DNA of 64,000 bases from Haladaptatus pallidirubidus (GTDB lineage: Archaea; Halobacteriota; Halobacteria; Halobacteriales; Haladaptataceae): NCBI RefSeq assembly GCF_020700235.1, contig NZ_CP085301.1:682001-746000 (forward strand), in the 5' to 3' direction. Below are positions 9,321-17,068 of the stretch, in pieces (position 1 is the stretch's first letter; each line of letters opens with the position of its first letter). The notes beneath the pieces were generated by a model, which made no database searches, was not told where the DNA came from, and worked only from the letters and a program-made list of their open reading frames with translations. The position numbers and the translations under genes are program-made.

Positions 9321-10367
9321 ATGAACCGAATCATCGGAGAGCGAGAACTGGCCGAGACGCCGTTTTCCGCCGAGGACGCCCGCGAGACTTTCAAACAGAT
9401 GGTTCTCGCCCGACGATTTGACGAGCGCGCAATCGCGCTCCAGCGCCGGGGCTGGATGAGCAGTTGGCCGCCGTACCGCGGTCAGGAAGGCTCGCAGGTC
9501 GGCGCCGCGCTGGCGATGGACGAAGACGACTGGCTGTTTCCCACCTATCGCTCCAACGCGATGCAGGCCGCGCGCGGCGTCCCGATAAGCGACATCCTCC
9601 TGTTCCGACTCGGACGGCCGGAGTTCGACTCCGAACACGACGTGCCGAACTTCCCGCAGGCGGTTCCAATCGCCACGCAGATTCCCCACGCGGCGGGCGT
9701 CGGCATGGGGATGAACTACCGCGGCGAGGAGGATGCAGTTCTCTGTTACTTCGGCGACGGCGCGACGAGCGAGGGCGACTTCCACGAAGGGATGAACTTC
9801 GCGGGCGTGTTCGACGCGCCGGTCGTCTTCTTCTGCGAGAACAACAACTGGGCCATCAGCCTCCCGCGGCACAAACAGACCGCGAGCGAAAGCATCGCGG
9901 TGAAAGCCGAGGCCTACGGCTTCGAGGGCGTCCAGGTTGACGGCAACGACCCGCTCGCAGTGCGCGAAACGGTCGCCGAGGCGCTCGATTCGGCCCGCCA
10001 AGGGAAACCCGTCCTGGTCGAAAGCTTGACCTACCGACAGGGCGCCCACACCACCAGCGACGACCCGAGCAAGTACGAAGATCAAGAACGCGACCTGCCC
10101 GAGTGGCGAAAAGCGGATCCGATCGAACGCTACGAATCGTGGCTCCGCGAGCAGGACGTTATCGACGACGAGTTCGTTGAGACGGTTCACGACGAAGCGG
10201 ACGAAACGTTGGAAGAGGCGGTCGAGGAAGCCGAATCTGTCGAAGATCCAGACCCTCACGACGTGTTCGACCGGGTGTACGCCGACGTGCCGCCCCGACT
10301 GCGCAAACAGAAGGGCTGGTTGGATTCGTTCCTCGAAACGAACGACGTGTACGAACTCGACCACTGA
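9321..10367 (+). CDS. 2-oxoacid dehydrogenase E1 component, alpha subunit (orphan)
   Basis: 348-residue thiamine-diphosphate-dependent E1-alpha subunit of a pyruvate or branched-chain 2-oxoacid dehydrogenase complex; it decarboxylates the oxoacid together with E1-beta. The ThDP motif starts GDGATSEGDFHEGMNFA and ends at CENNNWAIS (GDG...NN). YRGQEGSQVGAA and TYRSNAMQAARG match substrate and ThDP-binding loops, and the phosphorylation-loop equivalent is TYRQGAHTTSDDPSKY. The ATG at 9321 (MNRIIGERELAET) is preferred over one nine codons upstream. No E1-beta, E2 or E3 gene follows, unlike the usual pdh operon, so substrate and partners are open. Confidence 0.9.
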   Translation: MNRIIGERELAETPFSAEDARETFKQMVLARRFDERAIALQRRGWMSSWPPYRGQEGSQVGAALAMDEDDWLFPTYRSNAMQAARGVPISDILLFRLGRPEFDSEHDVPNFPQAVPIATQIPHAAGVGMGMNYRGEEDAVLCYFGDGATSEGDFHEGMNFAGVFDAPVVFFCENNNWAISLPRHKQTASESIAVKAEAYGFEGVQVDGNDPLAVRETVAEALDSARQGKPVLVESLTYRQGAHTTSDDPSKYEDQERDLPEWRKADPIERYESWLREQDVIDDEFVETVHDEADETLEEAVEEAESVEDPDPHDVFDRVYADVPPRLRKQKGWLDSFLETNDVYELDH

Positions 10368-10407
10368 CGGATTCAGCACCCGCTAAACGACAAATAAAAC
10401 GTTCGAT

Positions 10408-10638
10408 TCAGTCGATTGCGATGTACGTTTTCGTGTCCACGACGCCATCGAGCCCCTGAATATCGGACGAAGAGGTTTGAAGCACGTTGTACACTTCCTC
10501 CGCGTCCACCTCTACGACGATGTCGTAATCTCCCGCGACGATGTGGGCTTCCTCGACGCTCCCTAAGCCTCTCACCGAGTCCAGTAGGCCTTGAGACTTT
10601 CCTGCGGCGGTGTTGACCATGATAAATGCGTGAACCAT
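10408..10638 (-). CDS. Stand-alone RAM (Lrp/AsnC ligand-binding) domain protein
   Basis: 76 residues, only the amino-acid-sensing RAM domain of Lrp/AsnC regulators, without an HTH. Shows AFIMVNTAAGKSQGLLD, then VEEAHIVAGDYDIVVEV and the ending VVDTKTYIAID, all typical of the alpha-beta sandwich that forms ligand-binding oligomers. It is a paralogue of the gene at 12038-12268, which sits behind a TrkA-type gene. It may oligomerise with full Lrp proteins or modulate transport; this is inference. Confidence 0.9.
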   Translation of the reverse strand: MVHAFIMVNTAAGKSQGLLDSVRGLGSVEEAHIVAGDYDIVVEVDAEEVYNVLQTSSSDIQGLDGVVDTKTYIAID

Positions 10639-10738
10639 GGTATGTGATACTCTACCACGCGAGAAAAGTCTTTGCCCGGAGCGGGCACTACACGGGACTC
10701 CCCCTCATTCTCGGTACGACGATGGATTTCTTCCCGAC

Positions 10739-10978
10739 TCACTCTTCGAACGGTTTGTCTTCCTCCTCGTAAACGATAGTCAGCCTCCCGGGTGTTTCAC
10801 GATTTGTCGCTGTGCGAAGCCTGTCGAATGTTTCGAGCATTTCGTTCGGTATCCTAGTCCGATCTTCGACAATCGCCGACTCCTCCCGCAACGAATCGTA
10901 CACCCGTTCCATGAGCAAATTTACGGCGTATGCATCCGATTTTGAGCGTATTTCGAAGGTCGCTTCGTGTCGCGCCAT
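10739..10978 (-). CDS. Small conserved-looking protein, unknown
   Basis: 79-residue acidic protein. The start MARHEATFEIRSKSD was chosen because codons upstream give a Ser/Arg-rich shadow-like sequence. The pattern is strand (ATFEIRS), long helix (YAVNLLMERVYDSLREE), helix (NEMLETFDRLRTATN), strand (GRLTIVYEEE). The composition is typical of real haloarchaeal genes. I do not recognise the family. It is oriented like the RAM gene 100 bases downstream and could share its transcript. Confidence 0.7.
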   Translation of the reverse strand: MARHEATFEIRSKSDAYAVNLLMERVYDSLREESAIVEDRTRIPNEMLETFDRLRTATNRETPGRLTIVYEEEDKPFEE

Positions 10979-11346
10979 ACCATGAGTTGACTTTGCAGCG
11001 GGAAAGCACCCTCGCCACCAATTCCGGATTAGCGGTCGTTTACACCGCGATCTCGACAACGTTAACGCGATGAAATATGGGTTCGAAGAGGTTCTCGAAG
11101 GCGAGGAAGAATGTATGATAAGGAGAATAAAATTATCGTGATGCCCATTATCAATCGCCGCAAACATTCACGCTGGTCGCCGGTATGCTTCCCCTTTCGT
11201 TGAGTGGCGCCCGGCCAACAGTGATAATCTGGCGACAGAACTCACCGGCGATGACCAATCCCCGTCGGCGATTACGGTCTTTTCGGGCATCGTGAACGAC
11301 CGTCTTCGGAGAAAAGTTATTCAACCCCACTGTCGTAGGATGTTCC
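10979..11346. other. Intergenic stretch with trkA-type promoter; no gene seen
   Basis: 368 bases between two divergent genes. The part at 11110-11160 is AT-rich (AAGGAGAATAAAATTATCGTG). An AAAAGTTATTC element at 11312-11322, centred about 28 bases before the ATG at 11347, fits an archaeal TATA box driving a nearly leaderless transcript. Nothing else could be supported. Confidence 0.5.
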
Positions 11347-12036
11347 ATGCGATTCGTTATCATTGGTGCAGGTCGTGTCGGCCTGCGAACCGCCCGCGTC
11401 CTCCGCGAAGAAGGCCACGACGTGGTTATCGTGGAGTACAACGCGAACAAGGCAAAGCGCGCACGAACCGACGGCTTCGAAGTCGTCGAAGGGGACGGGT
11501 CGCGCGAATCGATTCTCGAACAGGCTGGACTCGAATCCGCCGACGCCGTCGGCGGATTGACCGGGGATTTGAACGTCAACTTCGCGGCCTGCATGGTCGG
11601 CAAGCACAACGGCTGTCGAACCGTCCTCCGCATCGACGAGGATTACCGAGAAGATATCTACCGGAAGTTCGCAAGCGACGTGGATGAAGTCGTCTACCCC
11701 GAACGCCTCGGCGCAATCGGGGCGAAAAACGCCCTCCTCGGCGGGAACATCCGCGCGATTGCTGACATCGCTCAGAACTTGCAGGTGGTCGAACTCACCA
11801 TCACGGAAGAATCGCCCATGCGCGGCTACTCCATCAGCGAACTGGAACTTCCCGCCAACTCGCGCATTCTCGCGTTCGGGAAGGAGGACGAGACGATGGG
11901 AATCCCGCTTCCGGACGACTCCCTCGAACGCGGGGATAGAGTCGCCGTTCTCGCGGATTTCTCCGTGTTAGAGGACGTTCGGCGGATTCTCGTCGGGGAT
12001 AACAGTCGAGCAACCGCGGAAGCTGGAGGCGTCTGA
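11347..12036 (+). CDS. trkA: TrkA family potassium-transport regulatory protein
   Basis: 229-residue cytoplasmic NAD(H)-binding regulator of Trk/Ktr-type potassium channels. The TrkA-N Rossmann fold begins MRFVIIGAGRVGLRTARVL (GxGxxG at residues 7-12), then VVIVEYN and VVEGDGSRESIL. The TrkA-C domain runs from about residue 140 (VVELTITEESPMRGYSISEL) to VAVLADFSVLEDVRRIL. It is followed after one base by a RAM-domain gene, so they are one operon. No TrkH pore gene is adjacent. The symbol is by family only; haloarchaea carry several paralogues. Confidence 0.92.
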   Translation: MRFVIIGAGRVGLRTARVLREEGHDVVIVEYNANKAKRARTDGFEVVEGDGSRESILEQAGLESADAVGGLTGDLNVNFAACMVGKHNGCRTVLRIDEDYREDIYRKFASDVDEVVYPERLGAIGAKNALLGGNIRAIADIAQNLQVVELTITEESPMRGYSISELELPANSRILAFGKEDETMGIPLPDDSLERGDRVAVLADFSVLEDVRRILVGDNSRATAEAGGV

Positions 12037-12037
12037 G

Positions 12038-12268
12038 ATGGTCGCCGCATACATCATGGTCAAAGCGAACACGGGAGAGGCGGATCGACTGAAAAACACG
12101 ATCCTCGATATCGACGACGTACAGGATGCACACATCGTCGCCGGGGATGTAGACCTCATCGTCAAGGTGCAGGTCGAAAACCCCGCCGAAGTCAAGACGA
12201 TTTCAGCCGACGGGATTCAAGGAATTCAGGGCGTCGAAGATACGCAGACGTATATCTCGATGGACTGA
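12038..12268 (+). CDS. Stand-alone RAM (Lrp/AsnC ligand-binding) domain protein, trkA partner
   Basis: 76 residues, RAM domain only. Sequence MVAAYIMVKANTGEADRLK, VQDAHIVAGDVDLIVKVQV and VEDTQTYISMD parallels the paralogue at 10408-10638. It starts one base after the trkA-type stop, implying co-translation. The pairing suggests a ligand-sensing role connected to potassium transport. This is inferred from context; no experiment is implied. A strong hairpin follows 49 bases downstream. Confidence 0.92.
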   Translation: MVAAYIMVKANTGEADRLKNTILDIDDVQDAHIVAGDVDLIVKVQVENPAEVKTISADGIQGIQGVEDTQTYISMD

Positions 12269-12316
12269 GGGTGAGGAAGAAGAACAAAAAAGCAAGAAAG
12301 AACGGAAGGAGAAACG

Positions 12317-12347
12317 GCGCGGCGGAGTTCCCAGAACTCCGCCGCGC
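12317..12347. terminator. 14-bp perfect hairpin between convergent genes
   Basis: Arms 12317-12330 (GCGCGGCGGAGTTC) and 12334-12347 pair perfectly over 14 bp with a 3-base loop. It lies between the ends of the trkA-RAM operon and the convergent gene at 12354. The symmetry fits a two-way transcription barrier, though it lacks a clear T tract. Confidence 0.55.
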
Positions 12348-12353
12348 TGCCGA

Positions 12354-12818
12354 CTAGTCGTAGCTCTGGTGTGCCTGCGATAGTAACCCTGCCGCGGGGT
12401 TGCCGTACTCGTAGCCGGGAACGATGCCTTGTACCCACGTTCCTTCGACGTAATCGACGACAGCCATCGCGTCGTTGGGCACTTTATCTGGATAGCCCGA
12501 AAGTTCGAGCGAAAGCACGGCTTCGTCGCCCTCGCGCACGATTTCCGGCGACGTAATGTCGTCCGTGGACGCGACGGTGTGTGCGTCTTCCAATCGCAGT
12601 TCGAGCGTTTCGAACCAGCCGTTCTCGACCACGTCGGCGACCGACTCATCCTCGACGACCGCCGAGAGCATCGGCATTCGAATCGTCACCGAGACGGTTT
12701 CGTCCGTCACTCGAACGATTCCGTCGAACGGCGTCGTCGTCGCGACGTACGTTTCCTTGCCGTCTTTTTCGAATCCATCGTGTAAATCGAACTCGCGTTC
12801 GATGCTCGTCTGCGTCAT
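12354..12818 (-). CDS. Conserved haloarchaeal protein (DUF5813-like)
   Basis: 154-residue soluble acidic protein beginning MTQTSIEREFDLHDGFEKDG. Beta-rich stretches (YVATTTPFDGIVRVTD, VSVTIRMPML, AVLSLELSGYPDKVP) lead to a C-terminal segment GTWVQGIVPGYEYGNPAAGL. I recall haloarchaeal proteins of this type as DUF5813; that label is from memory. No enzymatic motif is visible. It has its own promoter and ends next to the strong hairpin. Confidence 0.8.
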   Translation of the reverse strand: MTQTSIEREFDLHDGFEKDGKETYVATTTPFDGIVRVTDETVSVTIRMPMLSAVVEDESVADVVENGWFETLELRLEDAHTVASTDDITSPEIVREGDEAVLSLELSGYPDKVPNDAMAVVDYVEGTWVQGIVPGYEYGNPAAGLLSQAHQSYD

Positions 12819-12850
12819 TGCCCGGAGTAGGGTCGGCGGACTGAAGGGCG

Positions 12851-13455
12851 TTACGAGAAGTCGCGAGCGACGTCGATTTCGGACGTCCAGCGAAGCTCGT
12901 CGTCGAAGACGGCGGGCAAATCCTCCAATTCGAAGTAATCTTGCAGTTCGTCAGCCGCCAGGGTAACCGGAGGAGATCACCGTCCGAGAGGAAGTGTGTC
13001 TGAACGCCGTCGATGAACGGCAGAATGGTTCCACCCATCGACCGCCCGTTTGCCGAGTGCGAACGCGAGCAAACCCTGTATCGGCAGTCATCGAGGTTCC
13101 ACGAAGTGGATGAGCGGGATACCGCTGTCGGCTTGGGCGATTTCGACCCCGCCATCACCGACGACGACGTACTGGTTCCCGACGAGTCGCTGCTCACGGG
13201 CGATAGAGAGCGCAGAGGAAATCCGGCGTTGAGCAGACGACCAATCATCCGTCCGACCACCGTTGCCCCGGTGTTTCCGATTTCGCTGTAGGTGACGACG
13301 CTGACCGGTGCTTGGAATGCCGAAGCAGGAACCGCCCGCGGTTCCACCGGACGAGAGGTTTCTATCTGGAACCGATTCCGTTCGAGCGGGTCGATAACCG
13401 TGAGGCCGGGAAGGTCGTCACGCAGTCGAAACTGCGGGAGACCCCCTCCCAACAA
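12851..13455 (-). pseudogene. Frameshifted remnant of a haloarchaeal protein
   Basis: Protein-like sequence is spread over several frames of the minus strand. From 13455 one frame reads TVIDPLERNRFQIETSRPVE and VVTYSEIGNTGATVVGRMIG. Near 13200 sense passes to another frame (REQRLVGNQYVVVGDGGVEI, PLIHFVEPR). It returns to the first for GGTILPFIDGVQTHFLSDGD, then shifts to LAADELQDYFELEDLP and ends RWTSEIDVARDFS at the stop 12851-12853. At least three lesions are needed, so this is decay rather than one read error. The family is unknown to me. The N-terminal end is not recognisable beyond about 13455. Confidence 0.65.
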
Positions 13456-13500
13456 CGTCGAAGACGGATACTTTGCTCACGATGTCGTGGAAGTGTATCC

Positions 13501-14424
13501 TCAGATGTCGAACCACTCGGTAGTGTAGTTCGTTTCCCGGAGATGCCAGCGCTGTTCCGGACCGGAGTCACCTGCTCGGAGCTCGACGATAGCGTCGAAC
13601 TTCGAGGTGATGGCGCGAACCGGGGGCGAATCGTACTCTATCGGGAGAACGTAGTGGGCCATGCCGGAAACGTCCTTTAACGCTTCGCAAATCGGGCCGA
13701 GGAAGGCATCGACCAGTGCATCGTCGTGGGTTTCGACCAGCGGACGAAGCGTGTCGAAACAGAAGCGGAGTTCTGCAGGTTCGAACCCGCCGCGTTCCGC
13801 GTCGAGTCGGCGAATCGTGGCGACGATTTTGTCGCGGAAATCGTCAATATCGCCATCGATACGCTCGATTTCGGGGAGGATTCGCACCGAATCCTCCGCT
13901 ACCGTCGAGCGAGAATCCGTGTGATAATCCACGATGTAGGCGTTTTTACCGATAGACCCGGCCATCGAAAGCCGACTACGGGCCGTCGAAATGCTCCGGT
14001 CGTGTAGGGCGAACAGTCGCGTTCGATTGCGCGACGTTTCGCCGAGTAGGGGCGTACTCGCCGTGTCGACAACGGAATCCGGAACCGACCCAACGACGAG
14101 TAGGTTTCCACCGAGTTGCTTGATGCGGGCGAGTCCGGGTTGCACCGTAATCGACCCATCGCCGCGAACCGTGACATGGTGGCCGTAAAGCGAAAATGAA
14201 AGTCGGCCACCCCGACGCGACGTGCCGTCGTCACGGGATTTGAACAGTTTGTCCAGTGCCTCCGGGTCGATAACGTCGTACAACTGTTCGGGGATTTCGG
14301 CTGGTTCGACACCCGCAACGTCCGCGACGGCCACCGTGACAGTCGTGCTAAGCGACTGTGAGCTAGCGAGGTCGTGCTTGACGCGATGGACACCTCGCTT
14401 ATCGGGGGAACCATCCTCATTCAT
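13501..14424 (-). CDS. HalOD1 output-domain protein with C-terminal DUF7504-like domain
   Basis: 307-residue protein. Start MNEDGSPDKRGVHRV chosen; an upstream ATG would add seven residues. Residues about 25-95 match the haloarchaeal HalOD1 output domain (TVTVAVADVAGVEPAEIPEQ, YDVIDPEALDKLF, FSLYGHHVTVRGDGSITVQ). The rest resembles the RecA-like signalling domain that I recall as DUF7504 (GGNLLVVGSVPDSVV, LRFCFDTLRPLVETHDDALV, MAHYVLPIEYDSPPVR). Such fusions are thought to be signal-transduction outputs; the partner sensor is not in the window. It is flanked on both sides by pseudogenes and is the intact gene of this decayed segment. Confidence 0.8.
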   Translation of the reverse strand: MNEDGSPDKRGVHRVKHDLASSQSLSTTVTVAVADVAGVEPAEIPEQLYDVIDPEALDKLFKSRDDGTSRRGGRLSFSLYGHHVTVRGDGSITVQPGLARIKQLGGNLLVVGSVPDSVVDTASTPLLGETSRNRTRLFALHDRSISTARSRLSMAGSIGKNAYIVDYHTDSRSTVAEDSVRILPEIERIDGDIDDFRDKIVATIRRLDAERGGFEPAELRFCFDTLRPLVETHDDALVDAFLGPICEALKDVSGMAHYVLPIEYDSPPVRAITSKFDAIVELRAGDSGPEQRWHLRETNYTTEWFDI

Positions 14425-14675
14425 ACACTTTGTAACACTCCGCAACCGACGTTCAAAAACCCATCGTCATTTATTTGACATTCGTTTATGAACTCTGGAA
14501 TTGGAGGAGAGTGGAGCGTTGTTTTTACAGGAGTGCCGTTTGAACGTGGAGCAGTTGTTGACTTCTCTAAAATGTATCAAAATGTATTATTTTAGGATGA
14601 AATATGGTTCGGACTGGTGAGATACGCGTTGAAACCCAGATAGCCGTATTCGCTACAATAGCAGTTCCCGGCCGG

Positions 14676-16141
14676 TTAGTTCATCTTGGCGTTCACGTAC
14701 CGAAGGAACCGCTCGACGGGATACGGCGCGGTACTGGCGATTTTCGCCTTGAGCGGATTTTTGCTCGGATTGACCGTGTATCTCCGCAATTCCGGCCATT
14801 TTTCCTCGATAACGCCGCTTATCAGATCGTGGTTAGGTGGAGAGAGTCGCGCTGAGTCGACGCTCAGCACCGTCAACAGAAGGTTGTAGTTCGAAAACGG
14901 AGACACGCCCCTGATGGCGATGTCTTTTTCGCGCGGTGCCAGCGCACCCCATCGACCCATTCGTTGTTCCCAGTAGAGCAGGTTCATCGGTGAGATATCG
15001 TTCTCTTTCGCGTATTCGGTCGCGTCGGGCAGCCATTCCTCTATTTCATGCTCGACGAACTCGCTATTCGGATACTGAAGCATTTCACAGCAGTGGTCGA
15101 CCAGATTCGCGCCGTTTTCGGGAGAGGGATAGTTTGTCTTAAATATTGGACCGTTTCCGGTCACGTAGATGTGTTTTTCCACGTCGTAGTTGTTGTAGAG
15201 GAACTGGACGTGTTTCGTCTTCGAAAGGTTTCGCGTCCAACAGAGATAGTCCGAAAGTGCGCTCCGAAAATCGTCGTCAAGGCCGCGCGGATGATGAATC
15301 GAGTAGTCGAAATTTTGCTCCGCGGCCATCCGTTTCGGGATTTTTACGTCGGGTGCTCGCCCGACGACCAATTGGAAAACGTGTACCACGTCACGTCTCG
15401 AACGATGTCCTTCGAGCAGGCGAGTATCGTCCGAGAATCCCATCCCGCCGTAATCGGCGTGAGAAGGTGGAACTTGTCGTTGAACGACTCCATCGCGCCC
15501 GAGATACTGTCCGCGATGAACTCCATCGGCGATTGCTGCGTGTCCGGCGAAAACAGCGGTCGCCGCGACGGTTCCATCGCATCCATATCGAGGATGTGGT
15601 TCGGAAGCACGCACCGCAAATCCCGAAACAGCGTTTTGTCGCCGATGAACGCACTTTCGTTGTTCGTGAACTGCGCCGAGTTCATGAACGCCACGGCCTC
15701 GGAATTCGTTCGCTGTTCCACATCGACCGAATCGAACAGCAGTTTGAGCGAGGTGGTGACCAACCGGGCGTCCGTGTGATAGTAGACGGATTTGTGCGCG
15801 AAGGCGTCCGGAATCACGGTCGCCGAATCCCCGTCAGAGTAGAGAATCACATATCGGCCCGTGAGCGCCTGTGAACGTCGAAAAACTTCTTTCAGCGATT
15901 TGTTGACGGTATCCCGCATCCACTTTCGAACTGTCGGGCCGTTCGGAAGAACTACATCGCCGATAACTGCGAGTTAGTTGTCGCCGTCCGACGCCTGGAA
16001 AACCGGAAGCGTTTCGGAATGGTACACGTCCAGTTCGTCCGTAAATTCGGCGTGAGAAAATCCGACGGGCGGCGTCGGTTCGAACGTTGAATCGCATACC
16101 AAAAATTGGTTTTGATGTTGCACGCGATTGTTCTGGCTCAT
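14676..16141 (-). pseudogene. Asparagine-synthase-like protein, broken by a stop and a frameshift
   Basis: Begins MSQNNRVQHQNQFLVCDSTF at 16141 and reads in frame to QASDGDN, where a TAA interrupts it (15974-15976). The same frame continues LAVIGDVVLPNGPTVRKW and on to TAGWDSRTILACSKD, the PP-loop-like motif of asparagine-synthase-type ATP pyrophosphatases. Around 15345-15365 sense moves to another frame (RAPDVKIPKRMAAEQNFDY) and runs to the stop at 14676. Relatives are often found in surface-glycan clusters. Two independent lesions argue for a dead gene. The promoter side is AT-rich and unlike neighbours, consistent with acquired DNA. Confidence 0.75.
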
Positions 16142-16323
16142 TAGATAATTCGACTCATAACTCCAGATTAAAGGTATCGGCCCTCAGTAAATTTGTCAAA
16201 ATATTTATTCAGTACAGAAATGGCTTCAGATAGGGTTGAAATCATAAAATATATAAAATTAAAAGTTGATACAGTCGGGCGTCGTTAGAGGGGATCGCTC
16301 GTCCAAATCAATCGTTCGGTAGT
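16142..16323. other. AT-rich intergenic stretch
   Basis: Much lower GC than the surroundings, with AAAATATATAAAATTAAAAG near 16250. No gene seen. It separates the asparagine-synthase-like pseudogene from the tRNA-derived repeat and may be the edge of an acquired segment. Confidence 0.5.
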
Positions 16324-16346
16324 ACGAGGGAGGGGATTCGAACTAT
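16324..16346 (-). repeat. Partial copy of the tRNA-Leu 3' end (possible attachment-site remnant)
   Basis: On the minus strand this reads AGTTCGAATCCCCTCCCTCGTA, matching the T-arm and acceptor 3' end of the tRNA-Leu at 16452-16536 (GTTCGAATCCCATCCCTCGCA) with few differences. It lies about 105 bases beyond the tRNA 3' end. This is where integrases that target tRNA 3' ends leave a second att copy. Without an integrase gene the interpretation is tentative. Confidence 0.5.
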
Positions 16347-16390
16347 GCCCGAACAGCCCGACTCGCTTCGCTATCGCTCGCTGTTCGGGC
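16347..16390. terminator. 11-bp inverted repeat downstream of tRNA-Leu
   Basis: Arms GCCCGAACAGC at 16347-16357 and its complement at 16380-16390 pair perfectly around a 22-base loop. It abuts the tRNA 3'-end copy and lies downstream of the tRNA gene. It could end the tRNA transcript or be part of the integration site. Confidence 0.4.
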
Positions 16391-16451
16391 CGTGACCGGT
16401 TTCCTTCGAACCCAGATTACATTCTCCGCTCACGGAATAGTTCCTGGAGAA

Positions 16452-16536
16452 TGCGAGGGATGGGATTCGAACCCATGGACTCCTACGAGAGCGGGTCTTA
16501 AGCCCACCGCCGTTGGCCTGGCTTGGCAACCCTCGC
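16452..16536 (-). tRNA. tRNA-Leu (anticodon UAA)
   Basis: An 85-base class II tRNA on the minus strand. The acceptor arms GCGAGGG (16530-16536) and CCCTCGC pair perfectly and are followed by discriminator A. The D arm has AAGCCAGG...GGC, the anticodon loop is CTTAAGA (anticodon TAA), and there is a long variable arm. The T loop is GTTCGAATC. CCA is not encoded. No intron is evident. A partial copy of its 3' end lies downstream. Confidence 0.95.
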
Positions 16537-16622
16537 TCGTCAGTCGATTACCCCTTCCCATCCAAGTGGGTTTCGGTTGACCGGCCTCCTCGCTTATACA
16601 CTCCGAGAATGAACCACCGTGT

Positions 16623-17030
16623 ATGCTCGTCCTCTCGCGCGAAGTGTACGACACGCTCGTGAGTCGCGCACGCCGGGGTCGTCCGGCCGAAATCTGCGGT
16701 CTCCTCGCCGGAGCGCGGGACAGTCCCACCCGAATCGAAGACACGTTTCAGGCCGAAAACGTCGCCGAGACGCCGGAGACGAACTACGAGATTCATCCAG
16801 AGGAACAGCTGGCGATAATGGAGGAGATAGAAGACCGCGGGCAGGACGTCGTCGGATTTTATCACTCCCACCCGGCGGGGCCAGACCGCCCGAGCGAAAC
16901 CGACGCCGCGGACGCGACGTGGGACGGCTACTCATACGTCATCGTCTCACTGAACGGGGCGTACCCCTTCGTCGGGTCGTGGCGCTGGACCGGAGAGGCG
17001 TTCGAACCCGAAACCGTCCACCTCGAATAG
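16623..17030 (+). CDS. JAMM/MPN metalloprotease (Mov34/desampylase-like)
   Basis: 135-residue zinc peptidase of the JAB1/MPN/Mov34 family. The JAMM motif is complete: Glu in AEICGLLAG near residue 24, then HSHPAGPDRPSETD (HxHx7SxxD) near residues 82-95. Haloarchaeal homologues include desampylases that remove ubiquitin-like SAMP proteins. Bacterial relatives act on sulfur-carrier proteins or, in phage tails, beside NlpC/P60 domains. The next gene, an NlpC/P60 peptidase, begins 38 bases downstream in the same direction. Catalytic residues are visible; the substrate is open. Confidence 0.92.
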   Translation: MLVLSREVYDTLVSRARRGRPAEICGLLAGARDSPTRIEDTFQAENVAETPETNYEIHPEEQLAIMEEIEDRGQDVVGFYHSHPAGPDRPSETDAADATWDGYSYVIVSLNGAYPFVGSWRWTGEAFEPETVHLE

Positions 17031-17068
17031 GCGATAAGATTTTCACCGCCCTCCGAGGAGGGAAGCGC

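Noticed and set aside
9180..10379. Long minus-strand open frame across the E1-alpha gene
   Set aside because: Opposes a clear dehydrogenase gene with ThDP motifs; no protein-like motif of its own.
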